Part shown: piece after piece, positions 1 through 9,125 of the stretch | How positions within the stretch are numbered: the stretch's first letter is position 1 | Layout of the letters: each line of letters opens with the position of its first letter | Notes under the pieces: model-generated | Told to the model about the DNA's origin: nothing | The model's input: only the letters and a program-made list of their open reading frames with translations | The model's database searches: none | Translations under genes and position numbers: made by a program | NCBI RefSeq assembly: GCF_001039005.1 | Contig: NZ_LDWR01000028.1 | Span: 62,001 to 126,000, forward strand | Reading direction: 5' to 3' | Length of the DNA: 64,000 nt | Source: Burkholderia cepacia | Lineage (GTDB): Bacteria > Pseudomonadota > Gammaproteobacteria > Burkholderiales > Burkholderiaceae

Positions 1-1
1 C

Positions 2-301
2 AAGGAAGCGTTCAGATCACCGTCCCGGCCGACGCTCGACCCGTCGAAGCAATACACGGTGCAGTTCACGCGGTCGCGTCGCACGGCCACCTGGACGCCC
101 GGCGACGGCAGCCTGCTGTCGTTCGCGGAGCGTCTCGGCATCGCGTTGCCGAGCGGTTGCCGGGTCGGACAGTGCGAGAGCTGCGCAGTCAAGGTCGTCT
201 CGGGCGAAGTCACGCATCTGAGCGGACCCGGGCCGGACGAAGCCGACATGTGCCTCGCCTGTCAGGCCATTCCGGCAACCGACGTCAGCATCGACGCCTA
301 A
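2..301 (+). CDS. C-terminal part of a 2Fe-2S ferredoxin-domain oxidoreductase (5' truncated by window)
   Basis: Reading frame open from the window edge, so the start lies outside; about 99 codons are visible. The visible part is a plant-type [2Fe-2S] ferredoxin domain with cysteines in the order CRVGQCESC followed about 30 residues later by CLAC, the usual four-cysteine cluster ligand set. Such domains sit at the C-terminus of flavin reductases that feed electrons to oxygenases or related enzymes; the catalytic part is not visible, so the reaction cannot be named. It ends 24 bp before the next gene on the same strand and probably shares its transcript. A GTG at 59 is in frame but would start inside the domain, so I do not use it. 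Confidence 0.8.
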   Translation, partial: KEAFRSPSRPTLDPSKQYTVQFTRSRRTATWTPGDGSLLSFAERLGIALPSGCRVGQCESCAVKVVSGEVTHLSGPGPDEADMCLACQAIPATDVSIDA

Positions 302-325
302 ACCCCGATTGAGGAAAGGTTCACC

Positions 326-1261
326 ATGAAACATTTCGACGCCGTCGCGACACGCGACGCGCTGGATTTCGAATCGCTGGTCGCACGCCTGAAGCAAGCG
401 TTCGTCGACGGCTGCCACGTGCCGCTGCGTCATTCGCACGTACTCAATGCCGGCAGCGAAGACGAAGGCACGGTGCTCATCATGCCCGCGTGGGAAGACC
501 ACGGCTATCTGGGCATCAAGACGGTCAACATCTTCCCGGGCAATGCGGAACACGGCATGCCCGGATTGCACTCGACCTACGTGCTCTATGACGGGCGGAC
601 GGGCAACCCGCTCGCGCAACTGGACGGGAACGAAATCACGTCGCGCCGCACCGCTGCTGCGTCGGCGCTGGCCGCCACCTATCTGGCCCGCCCCGACGCA
701 TCGCGCCTCGTGCTGATGGGTGCCGGCCGGGTCGGCAGCCTGGTGCCGCTCGCGTATCGCAGCCAGTTGCCGATCTCGCACGTCGAGGTCTGGGACAGGG
801 ATCCCGACGCAGTGGCCCGACTGGTCGACCGGCTGACCCGCGCCGGGTTCGATGCAGCGGCCGTCACGAATCTCGAGGACAGCGTCCGTCGCGCGGACGT
901 CGTCACCTGCGCGACGCTGGCGACGGAACCGATCGTCTGCGGCAAGTGGCTCGCACCGGGTTCGCATCTGGACCTGATCGGCAGTTTTACGCCGCGCATG
1001 CGCGAAGCGGACGACGACTGCTTCCGGCAGGCGGAGATTTATGTCGATACGGACGAGGCCGCGCAAAAATCCGGCGATCTGCTGGGTCCGCTGGCGCGCA
1101 ACATCATTGCGCCCGACCACCTGAGTCGGACATTGACGGCGCTGTGCCGGGGCGAAGCGCAGGGGCGGACGAACGCTCTTCAGCGCACCGTGTTCAAGGC
1201 CGTCGGCACCGCGCTGGAAGATCTGGCCGCGGCCATTCAAATCCATGAAAAAACAACCTGA
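326..1261 (+). CDS. Ornithine cyclodeaminase / mu-crystallin family NAD(P)-dependent enzyme
   Basis: 311 residues, the normal length for this family. The N-terminal half carries the substrate-domain pattern (GTVLIMP, then GIKTVNIFPGN, and HSTYVLYD), and the middle has a Rossmann dinucleotide site LVLMGAGRVGS followed by an acidic strand end. Family members include ornithine cyclodeaminase, alanine dehydrogenase and pyrroline-2-carboxylate (ketimine) reductase, and sequence alone does not separate these. AGGAAAGG lies about 8 bases before the ATG. Flanking genes (ferredoxin-domain reductase, fatty-acid transporter) suggest a small catabolic operon for an amino-acid-derived compound, which is inference. 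Confidence 0.85.
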   Translation: MKHFDAVATRDALDFESLVARLKQAFVDGCHVPLRHSHVLNAGSEDEGTVLIMPAWEDHGYLGIKTVNIFPGNAEHGMPGLHSTYVLYDGRTGNPLAQLDGNEITSRRTAAASALAATYLARPDASRLVLMGAGRVGSLVPLAYRSQLPISHVEVWDRDPDAVARLVDRLTRAGFDAAAVTNLEDSVRRADVVTCATLATEPIVCGKWLAPGSHLDLIGSFTPRMREADDDCFRQAEIYVDTDEAAQKSGDLLGPLARNIIAPDHLSRTLTALCRGEAQGRTNALQRTVFKAVGTALEDLAAAIQIHEKTT

Positions 1262-1286
1262 AGCCGTGACGGGCAAGGAGATCGAG

Positions 1287-2738
1287 ATGAAAGAGCTGAT
1301 GGGCGTGCAGCGCGGCGACGCGCCGGCGGCCGACCGCGAACGCGTGCTTGAACGGATGGCCGCGGGCATGGCTCGCTGGTCGGAAAAGTGGTTCCCGGAC
1401 GCCTATATCTTCGCCGCGCTCGCGGTGATGATCGTGGCGGCGGGCGCACTGGCGGCCGGTGCGCCGATCACGCGGGTCGGCGTGGCGTTCGGTGACGGCT
1501 TCTGGAGCCTCATCCCGTTCACGATGCAGATGGCGATCGTCGCCATCTCGGGTTATGTCGTCGCGGTGTCGCCGCCCGCGTCGAGGTTGATCGATGCGCT
1601 CGCGCGCGTGCCGTCGTCCGGGCGCGCAGCGGTGACGTTCGTCGCGCTCGTCAGCATCGTTGCGTCGTTGTTCAACTGGGCAATCAGCCTGATCTTCAGC
1701 GGCCTCCTGGTTCGTGCGCTGGCGCGCCGTACCGAACTGCGCATGGATTACCGCGCAGCAGGCGCGGCCGCTTATCTCGGCATGGGAGCGACGTGGGCGC
1801 TGGGTTTGAGTTCGTCCGCGTCGCAACTGCAGGCGAATCCGGACAGCCTGCCCAAGGCGCTGCTGGCGATCTCCGGCGTCATCCCCTTCACCGAGACCAT
1901 CTTTCTCCCGCAGTCGATGCTGATGGCCGCGGTGCTGACCGTCGCGTCGCTGCTGATCGCGTATCGGTCCGCGCCCAACGACGCGCGGGTGAAAACCGCG
2001 ACGGAGCTGGGCATTGCGCTCGACGAAAGCCATGCCACGCTCGCCCGCCCCACCCGCCCGGGAGACTGGCTCGAATACAGCCCGCTCGTCACCGTCGTGA
2101 TCGTGGCGATCGGTGCGATCTGGGCCTGGCACGAGTTCACGACGAAAAATCCGCTGATCGCGATCTCGAACCTGAACACGTACAACTTTCTGTTCCTGCT
2201 GCTAGGCATGCTGCTGAACTGGCGACCGCGGCGATTCCTCAATGCCGTCGCGCGTTCGGTGCCGTCGGTTGCGGGTGTGCTGATCCAGTTTCCGCTGTAC
2301 GGCGGGATCGCCTACATCCTGACCAAAGCGGCGGCGCCCGCCGGGCTGCCGCTCTCCGATCACCTCGCCCACTTCTTCGTCGCGATGTCGTCGCATGCGT
2401 CGTTTCCCGCGGTGATGGGCGTGTATTCGGCCGTGCTCGGGTTCTTCGTGCCCTCCGGCGGCGGCAAGTGGATCATCGAGGCGCCGTACGTCATCGAGGC
2501 GGCCAAACTGCTGCAGGTTCATCTGGGCTGGGCCGTGACCGTCTACAACGCAGCGGAGGCATTGCCGAACCTGATCAACCCGTTCTGGATGCTGCCGCTC
2601 CTCGGTGTGCTCGGCTTGCGGGCCCGCGACATTGTCGGTTTCACGTTCACGCAACTGGTTGTTCACCTGCCGCTCGTGATCTTCATGCTCTGGGCGCTCG
2701 CAGGCACGCTCGCCTACCATCCGCCGGTGATGCCGTAA
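1287..2738 (+). CDS. AtoE/TIGR00366-type short-chain fatty acid transporter
   Basis: 483 residues from this start, with about a dozen hydrophobic segments and the family hallmark SGGGKWIIEAPYV region near the C-terminus plus an NPFWMLPLLG loop. Family members are inner-membrane carriers for short-chain fatty acids such as acetoacetate or butyrate. An upstream in-frame ATG at 1245 overlaps the end of the preceding gene, but the ATG at 1287 has a strong ribosome-binding site (AAGGAG, 6 bases away), so I prefer it. Same strand and tight spacing with the two genes before it suggest one operon. It is convergent with dnaE2, and no clear terminator is visible in the 93 bases between them. Confidence 0.85.
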   Translation: MKELMGVQRGDAPAADRERVLERMAAGMARWSEKWFPDAYIFAALAVMIVAAGALAAGAPITRVGVAFGDGFWSLIPFTMQMAIVAISGYVVAVSPPASRLIDALARVPSSGRAAVTFVALVSIVASLFNWAISLIFSGLLVRALARRTELRMDYRAAGAAAYLGMGATWALGLSSSASQLQANPDSLPKALLAISGVIPFTETIFLPQSMLMAAVLTVASLLIAYRSAPNDARVKTATELGIALDESHATLARPTRPGDWLEYSPLVTVVIVAIGAIWAWHEFTTKNPLIAISNLNTYNFLFLLLGMLLNWRPRRFLNAVARSVPSVAGVLIQFPLYGGIAYILTKAAAPAGLPLSDHLAHFFVAMSSHASFPAVMGVYSAVLGFFVPSGGGKWIIEAPYVIEAAKLLQVHLGWAVTVYNAAEALPNLINPFWMLPLLGVLGLRARDIVGFTFTQLVVHLPLVIFMLWALAGTLAYHPPVMP

Positions 2739-2831
2739 CGCGTATCGGAGTCGGCTTCCGGCCTTTGGAGGCGGTGCGGCGCGGCGATGATCGAGCGGTG
2801 GCGCGCCCGTCGTGCCGCGTGCATGCCGGCC

Positions 2832-5800
2832 TTAGTGGAATTCGCGGCTCGACGTGCGCAGGCCGCCGAGCAGCGGCGTCAGATCCTCGAAATGCTGCGC
2901 GACGAGGTGCCTCACGTCGCTCGCGACCTGCCACACGCCGGACGCCGCGAGCAGCCGCGAATCGAGCGTTTCGCGGCGCTGCCGCGCGAGCAGCTCGGGC
3001 CGGACGATCACGTTCACGCAACCCGTTTCGTCCTCGAGCGTCATGAACATCACGCCTTTCGCGGTGCCCGGCATCTGCCGCGCGGTCACGAGCCCGCATG
3101 CGCGGGCGAGCCGGCCGTCGGGACGGTCGTGCAGTTCGGCCGCGGACGACAGCCGCCGCGCGCGCAGCGCGGGCCGCAGCAGCGCGACCGGGTGGCGGTT
3201 CAGCGTGAGGCCGGTGGTGTGATAGTCGGCCAGGATGTCGTCGCCCTCCGACGGCGCGCCGAGCACCGGCTTCTCCGTTTCGTCGATCGGCGCGGCGGCG
3301 AGCAGGTCGCGCTCCGGCGCCGCGGCGACGGCCTGCCACAGCGCATCGCGACGATGGCCGGCGAGCGTCGCGAGCGCGTTCGCGGCGGCGAGCGCTTCGA
3401 GATCGCGGCGTTCGAGCTGCGCGCGGCGCGCCAATGTGTCGACGGTCTCGAAGCGGCCGGCCGCGCGCGCGATTTCGATGCGCCGCGCGGCCGCCTCGCC
3501 GAGACCGCGCACGAGCGACAGGCCGAGCCGCACCGCCGGCTGGCCGTGCGGCGGCGGCTGATCGGGCAGCGCGGCGAGCGACGCTTCCCAGTTGCTTTGC
3601 GTGACGTCGATCGGCAGGACCTGCACGCCGTGCCGCTTCGCGTCCTGCACGAGTTGCGACGGCGGATAGAAACCCATCGGCTGGCTGTTCAGCAGCGCGG
3701 CGAGGAAGATCGCCGGTTCGTGGCATTTGAGCCAGCTGCTGGCGTAGGCGAGCTTCGCGAAACTGGCCGCGTGGCTCTCGGGGAAACCGTAATCGCCGAA
3801 GCCCTTGATCTGCTCGAAAATCTGCTCGGCGAACTCGGGCGGATAGTCGCGCTCGCGCATCCCGTCGACGATCCTGCGGTGATACTGCTCCAGATTGCCC
3901 TTGCGCTTCCACGCGGCCATCGCGCGACGCAGTTCGTCGGCCTCCCCGGGCGTGAAACCAGCCGCAATCATCGCGATCTGCATCACCTGCTCCTGGAAGA
4001 TCGGCACACCCTGCGTGCGTTCGAGCGCAGGCTTCAGGTCTTCCTTCGGGTAACTGACCTTTTCGATGCCCTGGCGCCGTTTCAGATAGGGGTGCACCGC
4101 GCCACCCTGGATCGGCCCCGGCCGCACGATCGCGACCTCGATCACCAGATCGTAATAGGTGCGCGGCCGCAGGCGCGGCAGCATCGACATCTGCGCGCGC
4201 GATTCGATCTGGAACACGCCGACCGTATCGGCGCGGCAGATCATGTCGTAGGTCGCTTTATCGTCCTGCGGAATGTGCTTCAGCGTGAACGGCTCGCCGT
4301 CCGGCTCCGGCGGCCCGCGCCACGCGGTGCGCATGTCGAACGCACGATGCAGCGCCGACAGCATGCCGAGCGCGAGCACGTCGACTTTCATCAACCCGAG
4401 CGCTTCGAGATCGTCCTTGTCCCACTGGATCACGCGCCGCCCGTCCATCGCCGCGTTCTCGACCGGCACGAGCCGCGTGAGCTTGCCGCGGCTGATCACG
4501 AAGCCGCCCGAGTGCTGCGACAGGTGGCGCGGAAAGTTGAGCAATCGCCCCGACAGTTCGGCCCATGCGCGAATCATCGGCGTCGCCGGGTCGAGCCCGG
4601 TCGTCGCGAATTGCTGCAGCAGATCGCGGCTGCCATCGAACCAGCGATGCCCCTTCGCGACACGGTCGATCAGCATCGGATCCACACCGAGCGCCTTGCC
4701 GGTTTCGCGCAGCACACCACGCGGACGATAGGTCGAAACGGCCGCCGCGATTGCCGCGCGATCCTTGCCGTATTTCCTGTAGATATGCTGAATGACTTCT
4801 TCCCGGCGCTGATGCTCGAAGTCGACGTCGATATCGGGCGGCTCGCCGCGCTCCTCGCTGATGAAGCGCTCGAACAGCATCGTGCTCTGTTCGGGATTCA
4901 CCTCGGTGATGCCGAGGCAGAAACAGACGACCGAGTTCGCTGCCGAGCCTCGGCCCTGGCAAAGAATGTTCTGGCTGCGCGCGTATTTGACGATGTCGTA
5001 GACGGTCAGGAAGAACGGTTCGTAACGCAGCTTCTCGATCAACGTCAACTCGTAGTCGATCCGCTCCTGCACGTGCTCGGGTATCTTTCCGGCGTAACGT
5101 TGAAGTGCACCGTCCCGAGTCTCCTGCTTGAGGTAACTCGTTGGTGTATGCCCCTTCGGCACGATCTCGTCGGGATACTCGTAGCGAAGCGTGCCGAGGT
5201 CGAAATGACACGCATCGAGAATCGTGCAGGTCTCCGCGATCTCCTCCGGCGAAAACAGCTTCGCGATCCGTCCGCGCGAACGCAGATGCTGCTCCGCATT
5301 CGGCGCAAGCGCATAACCGCACTCCGAAACCGGCATGCCGACGCGAATCGCCGTCATCACATCCTGCAGCGCCTTGCACGAACGCCGGTGCATCGTCACA
5401 TCGCCGAGCGCAACGACACGCACGCCACGCCGCTCGCCCGCCGCACGAATCTCCTCGCGCTGCACACCATCCAGCGCGCGCTGCAATTGCACGAGCCCAA
5501 GCCGCGCACGCTCGCCGAACGTCGCACGAAACCACGCGACCTGCGCATCGAGCACGTTCGCGCGAACCGGATACGTGGGGACAAGAATCGCGAAGCAATC
5601 CGGCATCCCGCGCAGATGTGCAAATTCCTCGGGGGGCGCCGACAGCATCCGCGACGTCAGCTTGTAGGTGCCCTTCGGCGATGCCATCCGCCGCCACGAA
5701 ATCAGCTCGGACAGGTTGCCGTAACCCTCGCGGTTCTGCGCAAGCAACACAAGCTCGAACGCACCGGGGCCCGGATCGTGGCCGGGCGCGACTTCATCCG

Positions 5801-6056
5801 GCGTGACGTCGAAATACGAACCGATGACGAGCGGCAGCCCCGGCAGCCCTTTCGCTTTCGCCTTCGCCGCGACATGCATGCGCGGCGCGCCTGCGAGCGA
5901 GCATTCGTCGGTGATCGCGATCCCGCGATAGCCGAGTTCGACCGCACGCTCGACCAGTTCTTCCGCATGCGACGCGCCATGCAGGAACGAAAAGTTCGAA
6001 CGGCAGAACAACTCCGCGTAGTCAGGAAGAAACTTGAATTCCGCAGCCATCACCAC
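2832..6056 (-). CDS. dnaE2: Error-prone DNA polymerase DnaE2 (ImuC)
   Basis: 1074 residues, typical of DnaE2 and shorter than replicative DnaE1. It opens with a PHP domain (SNFSFLHGASH near residues 18-28) and has the C-family palm motif PDIDVDFEH near residue 405 with the catalytic aspartates intact. The C-terminal OB-fold and tau-binding tail of DnaE1 are reduced, as is usual for DnaE2. It works with ImuA and ImuB as the SOS mutasome for translesion synthesis. It begins directly after the imuB stop (TGA then GTG GTG ATG), so it is translationally coupled; the ATG at 6050 is an alternative start. Expression should follow the LexA box upstream of imuA. Confidence 0.95.
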   Translation of the reverse strand: MVMAAEFKFLPDYAELFCRSNFSFLHGASHAEELVERAVELGYRGIAITDECSLAGAPRMHVAAKAKAKGLPGLPLVIGSYFDVTPDEVAPGHDPGPGAFELVLLAQNREGYGNLSELISWRRMASPKGTYKLTSRMLSAPPEEFAHLRGMPDCFAILVPTYPVRANVLDAQVAWFRATFGERARLGLVQLQRALDGVQREEIRAAGERRGVRVVALGDVTMHRRSCKALQDVMTAIRVGMPVSECGYALAPNAEQHLRSRGRIAKLFSPEEIAETCTILDACHFDLGTLRYEYPDEIVPKGHTPTSYLKQETRDGALQRYAGKIPEHVQERIDYELTLIEKLRYEPFFLTVYDIVKYARSQNILCQGRGSAANSVVCFCLGITEVNPEQSTMLFERFISEERGEPPDIDVDFEHQRREEVIQHIYRKYGKDRAAIAAAVSTYRPRGVLRETGKALGVDPMLIDRVAKGHRWFDGSRDLLQQFATTGLDPATPMIRAWAELSGRLLNFPRHLSQHSGGFVISRGKLTRLVPVENAAMDGRRVIQWDKDDLEALGLMKVDVLALGMLSALHRAFDMRTAWRGPPEPDGEPFTLKHIPQDDKATYDMICRADTVGVFQIESRAQMSMLPRLRPRTYYDLVIEVAIVRPGPIQGGAVHPYLKRRQGIEKVSYPKEDLKPALERTQGVPIFQEQVMQIAMIAAGFTPGEADELRRAMAAWKRKGNLEQYHRRIVDGMRERDYPPEFAEQIFEQIKGFGDYGFPESHAASFAKLAYASSWLKCHEPAIFLAALLNSQPMGFYPPSQLVQDAKRHGVQVLPIDVTQSNWEASLAALPDQPPPHGQPAVRLGLSLVRGLGEAAARRIEIARAAGRFETVDTLARRAQLERRDLEALAAANALATLAGHRRDALWQAVAAAPERDLLAAAPIDETEKPVLGAPSEGDDILADYHTTGLTLNRHPVALLRPALRARRLSSAAELHDRPDGRLARACGLVTARQMPGTAKGVMFMTLEDETGCVNVIVRPELLARQRRETLDSRLLAASGVWQVASDVRHLVAQHFEDLTPLLGGLRTSSREFH

Positions 6057-7544
6057 TCACCCGAACAGGCCGTGCAGGAACCAGCGCGGCTCGGACTCGC
6101 TCCCCGCTCGCTCCCTGAACACCCAGTAGCACGCACCGGCTTCATCCTGCGCAACGTGGTAATCACGCGCGGCAAGCTGACCGTCGAACCACCCGGCCTC
6201 GATCCGCTCGGGTGACGACATCATCCTGAGCGGCGTATGGAACACCGGCCGGTTCTCGCGCATCAACAACGGCTGCGGCTCGGCCAGCAGCCACGCGGGA
6301 CGCGGCGGCACGGCCGGCGGCCCGCCGGCCGGCTTGCCGGCCTGCGCATCGAGCGGCAGCCAGCGGTTCGCGGCCTCGGGCCGGTGATCGGCAACCGGCG
6401 CCGCGCGCAGCACGTTCTCCGCGCCGAGCCGCGCGACCAGCAACTCGAACAGCCGCGCACGCGTCTCGCGCGTGCCGCCCGGCTCGGGAAAAAGATCGTC
6501 GGCCGGCGGGGCGACCGATTCGACGCGCGTGGCCTTCAGACGCACCGCGATCACCGCGGCCGGCAACTCGACGCGCGCGAGCCGCTCGCCGAGCAGCCGC
6601 ATGAAGTGCACCTCGTCGCGCACGGGCGCGGCGAACGCGAGTTCGAGCGGCGTCGGCGGCACGGCCTGGCGGCCACGCTCGTGCTCGAGATCGAACGTCA
6701 TCGCGGCCAGCGACAGTTGCCGCGCGGCCAGCCAGCCGCAGAGCTGCACGACGAGCCGCCGCGCGGCGAACAGCACGGCTTCCGCGTATTCGACCCGCTC
6801 CGACAATTCGAGCCGCACGTCGAACACGGGCGGCACCGCCATCCATGCAAGCGGCTCGACCGCATCGCCGTATGCGCGGTCGAGCGCGGCCAGCAGCGCG
6901 GGACCGCAGCGGCGCTGCAGCCCCGCGCGCGGCAGCCCGCGCAGATCGGCGAGCGTACGGCAACCGAGGCCGTCGAACCAGCCCGCATACGGACGCGCCT
7001 CGGGCAACAGCACACAGGGCAGCCCGTCGAGCGAGCGGACGAGCGAGGCCTGACCGGCAACGCGGCGCCGGATGCGCGCACGGGCCGACGTGCGCGCCAG
7101 CAGCCACGCGCCGCGCCCGGTCGGTGCGGCGGACAGGCGCGCCGCGTAGCCGAGCGCCGCGAGCGTCGCGCGCACCTGGCGGCACAGCGACGGCAGGCCG
7201 CCGAACAGGCGCAGGCTCGGGCCGACGTCGACGATCAGCGTGGCTTCGTCGTCGAGCGCGACGCACGGCGAGAAGCGCAGCAACGCGAGCGCGACCGCGC
7301 GCAGCGCATCGGCCTCGCGCGCGGGATCGCGTTCGACAAGCTGCGTCTCGGGCGCGAGCGTCAGCACGCCGCCGCGCTTCATGCCCGCGCGCACGCCGTG
7401 CCGCTGCGCGACCGCATCGGCGATCAGCACGACGCCCTGCTCGAGCACCGCGCAGCCGGCGGCGCCGGCCTCCGCGTCAGACGGCTGCGGGGCGCACACG
7501 TCGAGCGGCAGGCGCGGCAGATGGATGCCGAGCAAGACGCGCAT
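6057..7544 (-). CDS. imuB: ImuB, catalytically inactive Y-family polymerase-like mutasome hub
   Basis: 495 residues. The fold is Y-family (ALDDEATLIVDVGPSLRLFGG in the palm, helix-hairpin region around GLGCRTLADLRGLP). The N-terminal DxDxFF metal-binding motif of active Y polymerases is replaced by LGIHLPRLPLDV, so it should lack polymerase activity, as known for ImuB. A DDLFPEP stretch about two thirds along may be the beta-clamp contact that lets ImuB recruit DnaE2; this is inference. GGAGAG lies 5 bases before the ATG. Its first 68 bases overlap the end of imuA. Confidence 0.92.
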   Translation of the reverse strand: MRVLLGIHLPRLPLDVCAPQPSDAEAGAAGCAVLEQGVVLIADAVAQRHGVRAGMKRGGVLTLAPETQLVERDPAREADALRAVALALLRFSPCVALDDEATLIVDVGPSLRLFGGLPSLCRQVRATLAALGYAARLSAAPTGRGAWLLARTSARARIRRRVAGQASLVRSLDGLPCVLLPEARPYAGWFDGLGCRTLADLRGLPRAGLQRRCGPALLAALDRAYGDAVEPLAWMAVPPVFDVRLELSERVEYAEAVLFAARRLVVQLCGWLAARQLSLAAMTFDLEHERGRQAVPPTPLELAFAAPVRDEVHFMRLLGERLARVELPAAVIAVRLKATRVESVAPPADDLFPEPGGTRETRARLFELLVARLGAENVLRAAPVADHRPEAANRWLPLDAQAGKPAGGPPAVPPRPAWLLAEPQPLLMRENRPVFHTPLRMMSSPERIEAGWFDGQLAARDYHVAQDEAGACYWVFRERAGSESEPRWFLHGLFG

Positions 7545-8184
7545 AACGACTCTCCACGATGGGCGACGGCAGGTCGAGCGCGAGCGGCTCGCTGCGTGCG
7601 GGCCCGCGACGCTTGACGATGTCGAGCGAGACGCCGCCCGGCACGGGATACAGCGCGACGCGCAGCACGGCCGGCGACGGCTGCCGCGCGGCCGACAGCG
7701 GGCGCAGCATCACGAACAGCGTGTCGCCCGTGCGCGCGGCCGCGAGATGCAGGCGCCGCAGCGCATCGGGCCGCGCGTCCTGCCAGAGCAGCAGCGCGCC
7801 GCAGCAGCCGGTCTTGAGCGCCTGCTCGGCGGCCCACAATGCATCCGTGCGGCTGCCGGCGCGCAGCCACAGCAGCGCGTCGGCCGGCACGCCGAGACTG
7901 GCGAGCGCGGTCGCATGCGGCGATTGCGGCGGCGCGACGAGCGCGAGCGGACGCCGGGCGCTGACGGTGCGCGCGAGCGCGGGTGCGAGCAGCCGCATCT
8001 CGCCGCAACCCGGCTGCGCGGCCAGCAGTTCGACGAGCCCGCCGACCGGCCAGCCGCCGCCCGGCAGTTCGGCGGTCAGCGACGCGAAGCCGGTATCGAT
8101 CGTGCGCGGGCCGCCGCGCGCGAGCTGCGAGCCGCGCCAGAGCGACGGATGAAGGGATTCGGGAGAAATGGAGGATGCGAGCAT
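7477..8184 (-). CDS. imuA: ImuA, RecA/SulA-like translesion synthesis accessory protein
   Basis: 235 residues from the ATG at 8184. It has a RecA-like core, but the Walker A position reads AAQPGCGEM, with no lysine-threonine pair, so ATP binding by the classical loop is doubtful. ImuA is the first gene of imuA-imuB-dnaE2 cassettes and, in bacteria where it was tested, is needed for damage-induced mutagenesis. The chosen ATG has a GGGTGG element 4-5 bases upstream; an in-frame GTG at 8196 has none and lies only 3 bases from the SOS box. The long overlap with imuB argues for coupled translation. Confidence 0.9.
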   Translation of the reverse strand: MLASSISPESLHPSLWRGSQLARGGPRTIDTGFASLTAELPGGGWPVGGLVELLAAQPGCGEMRLLAPALARTVSARRPLALVAPPQSPHATALASLGVPADALLWLRAGSRTDALWAAEQALKTGCCGALLLWQDARPDALRRLHLAAARTGDTLFVMLRPLSAARQPSPAVLRVALYPVPGGVSLDIVKRRGPARSEPLALDLPSPIVESRYARLARHPSAAPAARRVRPAAV

Positions 8185-8198
8185 GACGCCACCCACAA

Positions 8199-8214
8199 CT
8201 GTATGGATATACAG
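8199..8214 (-). promoter_or_regulatory. LexA-type SOS box upstream of imuA
   Basis: The 16 bases read CTGTATGGATATACAG, matching the CTGT-N8-ACAG LexA operator with an AT-rich core. It lies 14 bases before the imuA ATG, so LexA bound here would block the start of the transcript or the promoter itself. This ties imuA-imuB-dnaE2 to the SOS response. Confidence 0.9.
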
Positions 8215-8329
8215 TATATGGCAATGCGCTCGCGCCGCACAGCACCGGTGCGAAACCGGTGTTTCGTCAGAGGAAAAACAGGGAGGGAAGCCGGCGCGCG
8301 CGTCGTGTTACGGCGCGCCGGCCCGCCGG

Positions 8330-9124
8330 TCAGCTCAGCAACAACGCGTCATCGTCGAGCTGCTCGTGACGCACCTTCTCGAACATCTGCAGCAGGTCCG
8401 GCACGTCGAGCCCCTTGCGCGCGTCGCCCGACACGTCGAGCACGACCTGCCCCTGATGCAGCATCACCGTGCGGTCGCCGTAGTCGAGCGCCTGCCGCAT
8501 GCTGTGCGTGACCATCATCGTCGTCAGCTTGCTCTCGGCGACGATGCGCGCGGTCAGCTCCAGCACGAACGCGGCCGTCTTCGGGTCGAGCGCGGCCGTG
8601 TGCTCGTCGAGCAGCAGGATCCGCGACGGCCGCAGCGACGCCATCAGCAGGCTCACGGCCTGCCGCTGGCCGCCCGACAGCAGCCCGATCCGATCGGTCA
8701 GCCGGTTCTCGAGGCCGAGATTCAGCAGCCGCAGCTTGTCGCGGAACAGCTCGCGCGACGGCCGGTCGAGCGCGGCCCGGAAGCCGCGCCGCACACCGCG
8801 CGCCGTCGCGAGCGCCATGTTCTCCTCGATCGTCAGCGCCTCGCAGGTGCCGGCCATCGGATCCTGGAACACGCGCGCGACGAGGTGCGCGCGGTCCCAC
8901 GCGGCCTGGCGCGTGACGTCCGTGCCGTCGATCGAGATGCGCCCCGAATCGACGCGCTGGTCGCCGCTGACCGCATTGAGGAAGGTCGACTTGCCGGCGC
9001 CGTTCGAGCCGATCACCGCGACGAACTGGCCGTCGGGGATCTCGAGCGACAGCCCGCGCAGCGCGCGCGTCTCGATCGGCGTGCCGGGATTGAACGTGAG
9101 TTTCAGGTCTTGTGCGGACAGCAT
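8330..9124 (-). CDS. ABC transporter ATP-binding protein
   Basis: 264 residues with complete ATPase motifs: Walker A GSNGAGKST at residues 39-47, signature LSGGQRQ at 149-155, Walker B ILLLDEHTAALD from 169, and the switch histidine in VTHSM. It energises the permease encoded just upstream; the two genes nearly touch. Together with the substrate-binding protein further upstream this forms an importer of the type (ABC_sub_bind, TrpXYZ-like family) linked in some bacteria to tryptophan or other small hydrophobic substrates. The substrate here is not known. Confidence 0.9.
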   Translation of the reverse strand: MLSAQDLKLTFNPGTPIETRALRGLSLEIPDGQFVAVIGSNGAGKSTFLNAVSGDQRVDSGRISIDGTDVTRQAAWDRAHLVARVFQDPMAGTCEALTIEENMALATARGVRRGFRAALDRPSRELFRDKLRLLNLGLENRLTDRIGLLSGGQRQAVSLLMASLRPSRILLLDEHTAALDPKTAAFVLELTARIVAESKLTTMMVTHSMRQALDYGDRTVMLHQGQVVLDVSGDARKGLDVPDLLQMFEKVRHEQLDDDALLLS

Positions 9125-9125
9125 G

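Noticed and set aside
2787..6215. A 1142-codon open frame on the plus strand opposite dnaE2, and similar long frames opposite other genes (57431-59467, 38170-40170, 12811-15132).
   Set aside because: Their products are rich in Arg, His, Ala and Gly with no domain motif, while the other strand has full-length conserved proteins. Such mirror frames are expected at this GC content.
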